DNA of 64,000 bases. It comes from Terrilactibacillus laevilacticus. GTDB lineage: Bacteria; Bacillota; Bacilli; Bacillales; Sporolactobacillaceae. Where the stretch lies: the NCBI RefSeq assembly GCF_006517395.1, contig NZ_VDCY01000002.1:186001-250000 (forward strand), written 5' to 3'. A program made the position numbers and the translations under genes. The notes beneath the pieces are model-generated. The model was not told the DNA's origin. It saw only the letters and a list, made by a program, of their open reading frames with translations, and made no database searches. Positions 7,316 to 15,784 of this stretch are shown here, in pieces. How positions within the stretch are numbered: the stretch's first letter is position 1; each line of letters begins with the position of its first letter.

Positions 7316-9193
7316 ATGAGCCAAAAAAAGAGTGAGACATTTACTCCATATGTACCGGCTTCAAAGTCGTTACCCGAGTTAACGGTAACCGCCATTATAT
7401 TAGGTATTCTTCTAGCTATTTTATTTGGTGCCGCTAATGCCTATTTGGGTTTATTAGTCGGTTTGACCGTATCTGCGTCTATTCCAGCTGCAGTTATATC
7501 CATGGGGATTTTGCGTGGAATTTTTAAACGCGACTCCATTTTAGAAAATAATATTGTGCAGACAATGACAACAGCGGGCGAAGCTTTAGGAGCTGGAGCT
7601 GTATTCACCTTGCCTGCCCTCTTTTTACTCAATATTAAGATCTCACAAATTCTTCTTATTTTTATTGTATTAACAGGTGGATTTCTCGGTGTCTTTATGA
7701 TGGTGCCTTTGCGTAGAATGCTCATTGTTAAAGAGCATGAAATCCTACCATACCCGGAAGGCACAGCCTGTGCAGAAGTTTTAAAAAGTGGTGAAACAGG
7801 TGGCCAAAATGCCAAATTGGTCTTATCTGGCTTTTTAGTCGGTGGATTTTTAAAATTAATCGTTGATGCGGTTAAATTGGTAAAATCGGACTTGAATATT
7901 GGTATTTGGCGTTTTAAAAATGCTTTTGTCGGTATGGAAGTCTACCCTGCTCTACTTGGTGTTGGTTACATTATTGGACCAAGTATTGCTGCTCAGATGG
8001 CAGCTGGTGGGTTATTTGCTTCGATCGTCCTTGTCCCTATGATTGGATTTTTCGGCGGAGACAACGCAGCCGTTATTTTCCCTGCAACCGAAGCCTTAAA
8101 GCAATTGGATGCTGCGGCTATTTGGGACAACTATATTCGTTATATCGGAGCAGGTGCCGTTGCAGCCGGTGGTCTGATTACTTTATTAAAAACTCTCCCA
8201 ACCCTTGTTAGAACCATCGCTGAAACGGTTCAATCATTACAAAATACGAATGGTGGGAAACGTTCACTCGAACGCACAGATCGCGATATGCCAATGAAAT
8301 ATGTTCTTCTCGGTATTATCTTACTCATTCTCATCATTGCCTTTGTTCCTCTAACTGAGGTTGGCCTTATTGGTGCGATTGCCATCGCGATATTTGGATT
8401 CTTATTTGTTACAGTAGCCTCTCGAATTGTCGGGGTTGTCGGAAGTTCATCTTCTCCGGTCTCAGGTATGACAATCGCAACGCTGCTTATTGTCGCATTA
8501 GTTTTCAAATTATTTGGCCAACACGGTGCAACTGGTATTCTCGCGACATTAACGGTTGCAGCCATTGTATGTACAGCTCTAGCCGTTGCAGGTGATATAT
8601 CACAAGATTTAAAAACAGGTTATCTTGTTGGTGGAACACCATGGAAACAACAAGTGGCCATGCTTATAGGCGTTGCAGCTAGTGGTCTTGTGATGGGCTT
8701 TATGCTCGTCCTTTTCAATCAAGTCTATGGATTTGGAACAGCAGCCATGCCAGCACCAAAAGCCGTATTAATGAAAATTTTAGTACAAGGTATCTTCAAT
8801 GGTAACTTGCCTTGGACCTTGATTATTATTGGAGCGGCTATTGCGGTTGCTGTTGAATTTATGGGAGTTAATTCACTAGTCTTTGCGGTTGGATTATACT
8901 TGCCTATCAATATCAGTATGACCGTCTTCTTTGGCGGAATCGTTCGCTATTTCGTCAATCGTTTTTCAAAATCAGATCAAGAAAGAGAAGCAAGTGTGGA
9001 ACGAGGAACGTTGTATGCGGCAGGCTTAATTGCTGGTGAATCTCTTATTGGGGTCATCGTTGCCGTCCTTATCTGGGTCAAAGTACCGCTTCCAGCGAAT
9101 GTCATCATTCAAAATCAATGGCTTCCATTTGTTCTCTTCCTAATCGTATGTTGGTTATTGTATCGCGTGAGCATGAAGAAAAGAAAAGCTTAA
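7316..9193 (+). CDS. OPT-family oligopeptide transporter
   Basis: About 625 residues when started at the ATG at 7316, which has AAGGAG 8 nt upstream; a longer frame from 7154 has no SD. Many hydrophobic segments. The N-terminal SLPELTVTAIILGILLAILF and internal NNIVQTMTTAGEALGAGAVF and PYPEGTACAEVLKSGE motifs are characteristic of OPT transporters, which import oligopeptides or metal chelates by proton symport. The next gene encodes a PqqD-like protein, suggesting the transported substrate may be a peptide or modified peptide. Confidence 0.9.
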   Translation: MSQKKSETFTPYVPASKSLPELTVTAIILGILLAILFGAANAYLGLLVGLTVSASIPAAVISMGILRGIFKRDSILENNIVQTMTTAGEALGAGAVFTLPALFLLNIKISQILLIFIVLTGGFLGVFMMVPLRRMLIVKEHEILPYPEGTACAEVLKSGETGGQNAKLVLSGFLVGGFLKLIVDAVKLVKSDLNIGIWRFKNAFVGMEVYPALLGVGYIIGPSIAAQMAAGGLFASIVLVPMIGFFGGDNAAVIFPATEALKQLDAAAIWDNYIRYIGAGAVAAGGLITLLKTLPTLVRTIAETVQSLQNTNGGKRSLERTDRDMPMKYVLLGIILLILIIAFVPLTEVGLIGAIAIAIFGFLFVTVASRIVGVVGSSSSPVSGMTIATLLIVALVFKLFGQHGATGILATLTVAAIVCTALAVAGDISQDLKTGYLVGGTPWKQQVAMLIGVAASGLVMGFMLVLFNQVYGFGTAAMPAPKAVLMKILVQGIFNGNLPWTLIIIGAAIAVAVEFMGVNSLVFAVGLYLPINISMTVFFGGIVRYFVNRFSKSDQEREASVERGTLYAAGLIAGESLIGVIVAVLIWVKVPLPANVIIQNQWLPFVLFLIVCWLLYRVSMKKRKA

Positions 9194-9204
9194 TTAATAA
9201 AGAT

Positions 9205-9239
9205 AAAACTTCCTTCCTGTGTTTGGAAGGAAGTTTTTT
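9205..9239 (+). terminator. Terminator/attenuator between the OPT and PqqD-like genes
   Basis: AACTTCCTTCC pairs with GGAAGGAAGTT (11 bp, 7-nt loop), followed by a T6 run. It separates two co-directional genes, so the downstream gene is reached by read-through or by its own promoter. Confidence 0.85.
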
Positions 9240-9260
9240 AATATACGAGGAGGTCGTGAT

Positions 9261-9593
9261 ATGAAGAAAAAAGATAACATGCTTCTTTTATCTCCAAAAT
9301 TAAAAGAAGGGGTTAAAGTCGCAAGAGATCAAGATCCTTATTTACTGATACAACGTCAAAATTGGTTGGAACGCCTATCGATTCGTTTTTTTAAGCAACC
9401 TTCATGTCGGAAGATTAAACTCGATGCGCTTGGTGAGTTTGTTGTAGGTCAACTTGACGGAAAACAAACTGTTCTTGATATCGAAAAACGTTTTATCGAA
9501 AAATTTGGGAACGAAGATGACAAGGCATTAGCCCGTTTAGTAAAGTTTTTGCAAATTCTAGAAGCTAATCAATGGATTGAATGGAATAAATGA
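9261..9593 (+). CDS. PqqD-like small protein
   Basis: 110 residues from the ATG at 9261 (GAGGAGGT SD; an upstream extension to 9219 would read through the terminator hairpin). The body, with LDALGEFVVGQLDGKQTVLD and a C-terminal LVKFLQILEANQWIEW, has the PqqD/RRE fold signature used to bind precursor peptides. No radical-SAM enzyme or precursor peptide is visible nearby, so the partner is unknown. Adjacency to the OPT transporter is the main context. Confidence 0.72.
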   Translation: MKKKDNMLLLSPKLKEGVKVARDQDPYLLIQRQNWLERLSIRFFKQPSCRKIKLDALGEFVVGQLDGKQTVLDIEKRFIEKFGNEDDKALARLVKFLQILEANQWIEWNK

Positions 9594-9600
9594 TCGTAAG

Positions 9601-9683
9601 AAAAAAATGACTCCATCTAAACTGTGCCTCCAACTGTTAAGACGTTAAACAGTAGAGTTACAGTTTAAATCGGAGTCTTTTTC
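9601..9683. terminator. Large bidirectional terminator hairpin
   Basis: GACTCC..TCTAAACTGT pairs with ACAGTTTA..GGAGTC around an inner AACTGTT/AACAGT stem, with A7 on the left and T5 on the right. It separates convergent genes. Confidence 0.75.
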
Positions 9684-9691
9684 ATTTATGA

Positions 9692-10564
9692 TTATTTGTA
9701 TCTTTTATAGATGGCTTGTGTCCCGCTATTTTCTTCTCCAGAGGCAGCGAGTTCTTCATAAAGTTTTTCCGATAGTGAAAGACCTGGTGTGTCTAAATTT
9801 AATGATTCAGCTGAAGAAAGAGCAATTTTCATATCTTTGATCAGGTGTTTGACATAGAATCCAGGTTCAAAGTCACCTTTTAACATTCTAGGTCCTAGAT
9901 TAGATAGGGACCAGCTTCCGGCAGCCCCTTGTGAAATACTACTTAAGACTGTTTCAGGATCAAGTCCAGCATGTTCAGCATAGGCTAGGGCCTCAGCAAC
10001 ACCTAACATACCCGAAGCAATCGCTATTTGGTTGGCTGCTTTCGTATGTTGACCTGCGCCTGCTTTGCCTTGATAGACGATGTTTTTACCCATGGCTTCA
10101 AAAACAGATTTAACCGCTTCAAAGTCTTCTTTATCTCCGCCTACCATAATCGATAAGGTCCCATTTTTCGCACCTACATCTCCACCCGAAACCGGCGCAT
10201 CTAATGCGTGAATCCCTCGTTTTTCAGCTTCTTCATGTATTTTTTCAGCGAGCTGTGGTGATGATGTGGTCATATCGATCACATAAGCCCCTATTTTGGC
10301 ATGAGCCAAAATTCCATCTTCGAGATAAACAGACTCGACATCCTTTGGATAACCGACTATCGTAATAATAATATCTGACGCTTCTGCAATTTCAGCCGGT
10401 GAACCATACCAAGTGGCACCTTCTTTGACTAGTTCATCAGCTTTTTCCTTTGTTCGGTTATAGACATTAACATTAAAGCCGGCTTTAAATAAATTACGTA
10501 CCATTCCTTGACCCATAACTCCAGTTCCAATAAAACCAATGATTGGTTTTGACATCCTCTTCAC
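9692..10564 (-). CDS. 3-hydroxyisobutyrate dehydrogenase-family NAD(P)-dependent oxidoreductase (YkwC-like)
   Basis: 290 residues. N-terminal Rossmann motif GFIGTGVMGQGM, the HIBADH substrate loop DAPVSGGDVGAKNGTLSIMV, catalytic-lysine segment GAGQHTKAANQ and C-terminal helical domain. It reduces or oxidises a beta-hydroxy acid; the exact substrate is unknown. The start is either GTG at 10564 or ATG at 10555. AAGAGG directly abuts the ATG, so GTG or a weaker AGTGAG SD must be invoked. It stands alone. Confidence 0.88.
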   Translation of the reverse strand: MKRMSKPIIGFIGTGVMGQGMVRNLFKAGFNVNVYNRTKEKADELVKEGATWYGSPAEIAEASDIIITIVGYPKDVESVYLEDGILAHAKIGAYVIDMTTSSPQLAEKIHEEAEKRGIHALDAPVSGGDVGAKNGTLSIMVGGDKEDFEAVKSVFEAMGKNIVYQGKAGAGQHTKAANQIAIASGMLGVAEALAYAEHAGLDPETVLSSISQGAAGSWSLSNLGPRMLKGDFEPGFYVKHLIKDMKIALSSAESLNLDTPGLSLSEKLYEELAASGEENSGTQAIYKRYK

Positions 10565-10650
10565 TCACTTTCGATGAACTCATGTTTTATCAATTATAAA
10601 CATAACATGTCTTTCTGAATCCATCAAAAGATTATGAGACGACGAATAAA

Positions 10651-11910
10651 TTAAACTTTTCGAATTCGAAAAACGCGTGTCAATACGTAAGGTGCTTGTG
10701 GGAAACTTAGGTTTAATTGCCATGCTCCGATCCCGCCGATGCGATACCTTTTGGCTAGCAAAGCTTTAGCAAAAAGGCTTCGTGTATCGTCGAACCAAAC
10801 CGTATGATTCTGTCCTTCTTCATCTGTGTAATTAAAAAAGGCGGTTTGATCTCTCGTTGAATATTGAATAGGTACCTGGTACCTCATCGCCAAATTCGTT
10901 GCTGCTAGGCTGGATATGGCTGCGCCTGGATTTTGAGGAGTGACAGGAACAACCCAGTTATAACCATAATATGGAACACCTAAAAAGATCTTTTCTCTAG
11001 GCATCTGACTAATGGCATACTGTACCGTTTGTTCCACATTAGGTAGTGGCGCTGTTGGTCCTGGTTCACTGCCAACGTAATGCCAGTCATACGCCATAAG
11101 AAAGACGCCATCTACTGCAGCACCAATAGCGCCGTAATCATAGCCTCGGGTCCATGGTGCTGTGTCATCTACTTTTGCAGGCACCGCGACAGTTAACGAT
11201 GTTCCTTGTGGCATTCTACTTTTTAACTCTTGTAAGAAACTCGCATAAACGACACGGTCTGAGCCTCGAACACCTTCAAAATCAATATTAACGCCACCAT
11301 AACCATGAGATGTCATATAATTAATAATGTTTCTAATTAGATTTTCTCTTACTGTCGTTCCGTTTAGGGCACGAGTTGCAAGCTCAGGGCTAAAACCGCT
11401 TGATGTTAAGTTTGTGACAGTAATAACGGGCCTCACTCGACGTTGCCAGGCTGCTGTCACTGCATCTGTATCATCTAACGTACTGAGATCTCCATTCCAA
11501 TTAAAATGTATTTCGAACAATGCAATGTATGTTAAGTATGGTGCGAAGTTATTCACTAATGCTGTATCAATGGAAGGTATCCGTAATTGCGTATAGCTTA
11601 AATTTGAGATAACCGTCTTTGGCGGAGTCGGTAAGTTGAGTATTTGACCAACCCTCAGTTGATTTGAATTGACGCCTGGATTGGCTCTTTGCATGTCTTC
11701 AATGGTTACATAGGCCGATCTTGCTATTGTAAAAAAACTATCTCCAGGCTGCACAACGTACTGATCCGTTGTAATTAAAAGTGCCTGACCTGGCACGACT
11801 TGAAGAAATTGTTGCAGGCCATTTACTGCACGTAATGTATCAAAATTTATATTGAATCTCTGACTAATGCTATATAAGGAATCTCCTGATTTTACAGTAT
11901 AGACAAACAA
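10651..11910 (-). CDS. LysM-GH18 spore peptidoglycan hydrolase (SleL/YaaH-like)
   Basis: 419 residues. Two LysM modules (about 1-46 and 50-95: YTVKSGDSLYSISQRF and YVVQPGDSFFTIARSA) precede a GH18 domain with GYGGVNIDFEGV (catalytic Asp-Glu pair) and FLMAYDWHYVGS. SleL/YaaH proteins are N-acetylglucosaminidases that act on spore cortex fragments and are placed in the coat by LysM binding; there is no signal peptide. The start is TTG at 11910 with a GTGGGAG SD. No partner gene. Confidence 0.9.
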   Translation of the reverse strand: MFVYTVKSGDSLYSISQRFNINFDTLRAVNGLQQFLQVVPGQALLITTDQYVVQPGDSFFTIARSAYVTIEDMQRANPGVNSNQLRVGQILNLPTPPKTVISNLSYTQLRIPSIDTALVNNFAPYLTYIALFEIHFNWNGDLSTLDDTDAVTAAWQRRVRPVITVTNLTSSGFSPELATRALNGTTVRENLIRNIINYMTSHGYGGVNIDFEGVRGSDRVVYASFLQELKSRMPQGTSLTVAVPAKVDDTAPWTRGYDYGAIGAAVDGVFLMAYDWHYVGSEPGPTAPLPNVEQTVQYAISQMPREKIFLGVPYYGYNWVVPVTPQNPGAAISSLAATNLAMRYQVPIQYSTRDQTAFFNYTDEEGQNHTVWFDDTRSLFAKALLAKRYRIGGIGAWQLNLSFPQAPYVLTRVFRIRKV

Positions 11911-12092
11911 GGTCTCCCACCCTTTCCATTGCCATTTTTAATTGGCTATAAAATTCATTCACTAGCTCCACATCTATTCCTATGATATTCATCTAGTTCT
12001 TAGATGTTCGAAAAGTTTTTAATGGAAGTGGGTTCATGGTTTCAAGTGGCCAAATGTACCAACAATTAAAATGGACATTTAACCATCCTAAT

Positions 12093-12312
12093 AGAGGTTG
12101 TTCAAAAAGTCACCAAATGATAAGCTACGAATCTCGGCGCCCGCTTGTTTTTCCGGTCCTCATGTAGTAAAAACCTACATTCCGGTCCTCAAAACAGCGC
12201 CGCTCTTAGCCTTCCGACGCCCAGGACGGGCAAGTAACTGGCGTTTCTTGCAGGATGCCAGCGTACTTAGCCAGTAACCCTTTTCGTTTGTCACCTTTTT
12301 AAACACGCACTA
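12093..12312 (+). repeat. MITE-like dispersed repeat A, copy 3 (short form)
   Basis: About 220 bp, starting GAGGTTGTTCAAAAAGTCAC and ending TGTCACCTTTTTAAACACGC. Same orientation as copy 2 but with the short middle of copy 1, including the stem-forming GTAGTAAAAACCTAC. It lies between the GH18 and GNAT genes. Outside it the 11911-12370 gap shows nothing else. Confidence 0.85.
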
Positions 12313-12370
12313 ATAGAAAAAAGGACCTTCTTGTGATAGTGTAAGACCAACTATTAGATGAGGTGATGAC

Positions 12371-12889
12371 ATGTCTTTGTTTTTAGCAAAGCCAACGGTC
12401 GAGTACGAAAAAGAGTATCTTGATTTTTATCATGAATGGAAGCAAAGTGGCGAACCGATGATTCCGTGGGTTATAGAAAAGGATCCTTCAGACTTTCCTC
12501 GAATGGTGAAGAGTCTTCTAGATAGCGAAAAAGGGATTGGTTTACCTGAGTCATGGGTTCCTGATTCAACTTACTGGTTAATGGATGAAAATCAGCGTAT
12601 CCTTGGTGTTTCAAATATACGCCACCGTTTAACTGAAAATCTCTATAATTGTGGTGGTCATATTGGCTACGGCATCCGTCAAACTGAACGCCGCAAAGGT
12701 TTTGCTACAAAACTATTAAACTTATCGATTGAAAAAGCCAAAGGACTGGGAATCGAGAGAATATTGGTTGTTTGTGATGCAAGTAATATAGGCTCTAAGA
12801 AAACCATCTTGAAAAATGGTGGAGTAGAAGACCATGATTTTGTAGAAGAGGATGGGAACGTGGTTAAGAGATATTGGATTGAAGGCTAG
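12371..12889 (+). CDS. GNAT-family N-acetyltransferase
   Basis: 172 residues. The GNAT core includes HIGYGIRQTERRKGFATKLL (acetyl-CoA P-loop R-R-K-G-F-A) and a C-terminal KKTILKNGG. The ATG at 12371 has a GAGGTGATG SD. Resembles the small-molecule acetyltransferase group of Bacillus; acceptor unknown. Ends at a bidirectional terminator. Confidence 0.88.
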   Translation: MSLFLAKPTVEYEKEYLDFYHEWKQSGEPMIPWVIEKDPSDFPRMVKSLLDSEKGIGLPESWVPDSTYWLMDENQRILGVSNIRHRLTENLYNCGGHIGYGIRQTERRKGFATKLLNLSIEKAKGLGIERILVVCDASNIGSKKTILKNGGVEDHDFVEEDGNVVKRYWIEG

Positions 12890-12968
12890 TATTTTGAAGA
12901 AACATGGGGCGTGGAAGAACAAATAGATTTCTCATGTTCTGAAAAACACTAAAAAAGCTTACAAATCG

Positions 12969-13006
12969 AAAATGTAGTCCCTTTTAAAAAAGGACTACAT
13001 TTTTTT
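12969..13006. terminator. Bidirectional terminator
   Basis: AATGTAGTCCCTTTT folds back on AAAAGGACTACATT and is flanked by A and T runs. It lies between the convergent GNAT and YisL-like genes. Confidence 0.85.
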
Positions 13007-13340
13007 AGAACTGTATTACTCGATAACCCATAAGCAAGATGACGATAAAATCAATACCAAATAGAATCCAAAGAATCGTTGTCGATTGACCACGTCGAAT
13101 TCTAGCAGGAAGCATTTCCATAAAGCCGATTAATATTAAACTTAGAAACAACTTTATGATTGGGGTAATAGGAAAATGATAAAGTATCAGCATCCATACA
13201 CCAGTAATAATCATCACTAAGTAAAAAAGGCGCAAGATCATAGCGGTTAGCTTCTGGCGACTAAAAAGGCATGTTAATAAGAATAAAACAGCTAAAATCA
13301 TCCAAGAATACCCATGAATCGTCAGTAAAGTGTCTTTCAC
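13005..13340 (-). CDS. YisL/DUF1516-family membrane protein
   Basis: 111 residues with four hydrophobic helices; MILRLFYLVMIITGVWML and LILIGFMEMLPAR match the UPF0344 (YisL) pattern. I place the start at the GTG at 13340: GGAGGGG lies 6-7 nt before it, whereas the longer frame to 13361 places that SD inside the coding region. Function unknown. Confidence 0.8.
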   Translation of the reverse strand: MKDTLLTIHGYSWMILAVLFLLTCLFSRQKLTAMILRLFYLVMIITGVWMLILYHFPITPIIKLFLSLILIGFMEMLPARIRRGQSTTILWILFGIDFIVILLMGYRVIQF

Positions 13341-13501
13341 TTTCACCCCTCCATTCATCATTGATTACATTCAAGTAAATTTTACAATATTAAATATGTA
13401 TATTTTGACTTGCTCTTATTTTATCATAATCAAGCGCTGACTATAAATTAATCTTGTTCATGTGCTGTTCATATTCAACTTATATCATGACTACTAGAAA
13501 T

Positions 13502-13530
13502 TTGTTTAATCTTTACGTGAAAGGTATAAT
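13502..13530 (+). promoter_or_regulatory. SigA-type promoter of the MFS gene
   Basis: TTGTTT (13502-13507), 17-bp spacer, TATAAT (13525-13530), about 90 nt before the SD. Two ACGTGA-containing imperfect palindromes (13511-13523 and around 13603-13613) flank the start site and may be repressor half-sites. Confidence 0.6.
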
Positions 13531-13626
13531 CAGTTCTATGCGATTTATTTAGGAAGAAACAAAGTCATTTGGCCACCCTGTTTAAAAAAACATAAATGAA
13601 TATCACGTGAATAAAGGAGAGAAAAA

Positions 13627-15177
13627 ATGGAGATAAAAAGCAGTCATTTAAAATTTGTTATTGCCGGACTCCTACTGGGAATGTTAATGGCAGCGATGGA
13701 CAATACCATTGTGGCCACTGCTATGGGAACCATCGTATCGGATCTCGGGGGTCTCGATAAATTTATTTGGGTTACTGCGGCCTATATGATTACAGTCATG
13801 GCTGGAATGCCGATATTCGGTAAACTTTCAGATATGTTTGGCAGAAAGCGTTTCTTTATATTTGGTCTTATCGTTTTTTTAATTGGGTCAGCCTTATGCG
13901 GTATCGCCCAAACAATGACCCAGCTAAGCCTCTTTAGAGCTCTTCAAGGAATTGGTGGTGGAGCTCTGATGCCGATTGCCTTTACGATTGTGTTTGATAT
14001 TTTCCCACCTGAAAAGCGTGGAAAAATGACAGGCCTATTTGGTGCCGTCTTTGGTTTGGCAAGTGTTCTTGGGCCGCTTCTTGGTGCTTATATTACAGAT
14101 TATTTAAGTTGGCATTGGGTCTTTTATGTGAACGTCCCCATCGGTATTGTTGCGTTCGTCCTAATCACGACTTTCTATAAAGAATCTACTAAACATCATA
14201 AACAAGTCATTGATTGGACAGGAGCCATTACTCTTGTGATTTCCGTTGTGAGTCTTATGTTTGCTTTAGAGCTCGGTGGGCATGAATATGCTTGGAAGTC
14301 TTGGCAAATTCTAAGTTTGTTCGCTAGTTTTGCCGTCTTCTTTGTTGTCTTTTTCTTTGCTGAATTAAAAGCAAAAGAACCTATTTTACCATTTTGGTTA
14401 TTTAAACGGCGTTTGTTTGCCGCATCACAAATCCTTGCTTTCTTATATGGTTGTTCTTTTATTATATTAACGGTCTATATTCCCATTTTTGTACAGGCCG
14501 TTTATGGTGGATCTGCAACCAATGCAGGATTTATTTTAACACCAATGATGCTTGGTTCAGTTCTTGGCAGCTCCATAGGAGGCATTTTTCAATCAAAAAC
14601 GAGCTTCCGTAACTTAATGTTTATTTCTTTTATCGCCTTCTTTGCTGGTATGCTGTTACTTGCTAATATGACACCGTCCACACCTCATGCGTTACTTATT
14701 CTTTATATGGGGATCGCAGGTTTTGGAGTTGGATTTTCATTTTCATTACTACCTATGGCATCGATTCATCGGTTAGAGCCTCAATATCGTGGAACAGCTA
14801 ATTCAACGAATACCTTCTTACGTTCGCTAGGTATGACCATTGGTATTGCTGTATTTGGCTCGATTCAAAATAACATTTTTACAGATAAGATGAAAGATGC
14901 TATGAAAAGTATTCAGCAACACTTGGCAGGTCAGGGTGGACAAGCAGGTGGAAATCCTCTTGCCAAGATAGATAATGTCAATCAAATCTTTCAATCCGAA
15001 TATCGTTCGAAGATACCTGCATTTATTTTAGACAAAATCATCCATGCGATGTCAGTCTCCATTACACATACATTTCTGTTTGCGTTAATTCCGGTTGTTA
15101 TGTCATTAATTTTTATTTTCCTCATGGGAAATGCAAGAAGTGTCGGGTCAAACAAATCTAAAGAAAAAGCATCGTGA
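13627..15177 (+). CDS. DHA2-type (14-TMS) MFS multidrug transporter
   Basis: 516 residues with about 14 hydrophobic segments. Motif A GKLSDMFGRKRFFIFGLIVF and the antiporter motif C (GAVFGLASVLGPLLGAYI) place it in the EmrB/QacA proton-drug antiporters. AAAGGAGAG SD before the ATG at 13627. A small hairpin (GGGAGAT/ATCTCCC at about 15190-15208) follows the gene. No regulator gene adjoins, so control is probably through the upstream palindromes by a distant factor. Substrate unknown. Confidence 0.92.
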   Translation: MEIKSSHLKFVIAGLLLGMLMAAMDNTIVATAMGTIVSDLGGLDKFIWVTAAYMITVMAGMPIFGKLSDMFGRKRFFIFGLIVFLIGSALCGIAQTMTQLSLFRALQGIGGGALMPIAFTIVFDIFPPEKRGKMTGLFGAVFGLASVLGPLLGAYITDYLSWHWVFYVNVPIGIVAFVLITTFYKESTKHHKQVIDWTGAITLVISVVSLMFALELGGHEYAWKSWQILSLFASFAVFFVVFFFAELKAKEPILPFWLFKRRLFAASQILAFLYGCSFIILTVYIPIFVQAVYGGSATNAGFILTPMMLGSVLGSSIGGIFQSKTSFRNLMFISFIAFFAGMLLLANMTPSTPHALLILYMGIAGFGVGFSFSLLPMASIHRLEPQYRGTANSTNTFLRSLGMTIGIAVFGSIQNNIFTDKMKDAMKSIQQHLAGQGGQAGGNPLAKIDNVNQIFQSEYRSKIPAFILDKIIHAMSVSITHTFLFALIPVVMSLIFIFLMGNARSVGSNKSKEKAS

Positions 15178-15784
15178 ATCTAGTTTAAGGGAGATGATTT
15201 ATCTCCCTTCCTTCCGATTATAACCTGTATAGTTTATCCATTTATGGATGTTATTAAGTTAACGCAGGAGAAACTCCCGCAAATGTTCATCACTTATATT
15301 TGAAACTCCGAAAAGTTAATACCATGTGAGTGAAGTCACCTGGCTTATTCGGTGCTAACAACAGGGTGGTTTTGCCTTATTTTTAATAATTTGACCTTTC
15401 GAAGGGTCAATTTGATCATTCGGGTTGATATTGTAAGCGTTATCATTTATAATAATCTTAGGTTGAACAACAATTGTGGTTGTTATGGCATACGGCGTAG
15501 GTGGAGCCGATGCTGCAGGGCGCATATATCATGGGTCCTTTTTATTTTGTTATTTATCCAACAAATGTTTTGAGTGGCAAGATCATTATGTTACCATGGA
15601 GGATCTCATAAAGAAAAATGAAAATAGCCCCTCAAAAAACGAGGGGCTTGGGAGAGTTTTTGAAGAGGGTCGGCATGCTATGTTTGGTTCATAGTCTACT
15701 GACCCAATGGATGGAAGGTTAACCTAACTATATCAAGGTTTATCTACCAAATTTCTGACTCCAAAAATTGTGTTTTTTATTTAC
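15178..15784. other. 600-bp noncoding stretch
   Basis: Holds the MFS 3' hairpin, a possible structured segment at 15255-15372 ending in ACAGGGTGG (like a T-box core), a TTGACC/GGGTCAA hairpin (about 15395-15413) and a terminator at 15626-15650. Two overlapping open frames (15352-15573 and 15476-15694) lack an SD; the second begins MAYGVGGADAAG and recalls small YjcZ-type spore proteins but does not keep their hydrophobic C-terminus in frame. Confidence 0.4.
15626..15650 (-). terminator. Probable terminator of the lysine permease gene
   Basis: AGCCCCTC/GAGGGGCT stem with a 7-nt loop, followed on the minus strand by a T-rich tract (ATTTTCATTTTTC). It is about 135 nt past the permease stop. Confidence 0.6.

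Noticed and set aside
15352-15573. 73-codon plus-strand frame
   Set aside because: No SD, Arg/Ile-rich composition, overlaps the possible T-box-like segment.
15476-15694. Small ORF beginning MAYGVGGADAAG, considered as a YjcZ-like spore protein
   Set aside because: No SD and no hydrophobic C-terminal helix in this frame; such a helix (VLFILLF) is only in the other frame. A decayed gene cannot be excluded.
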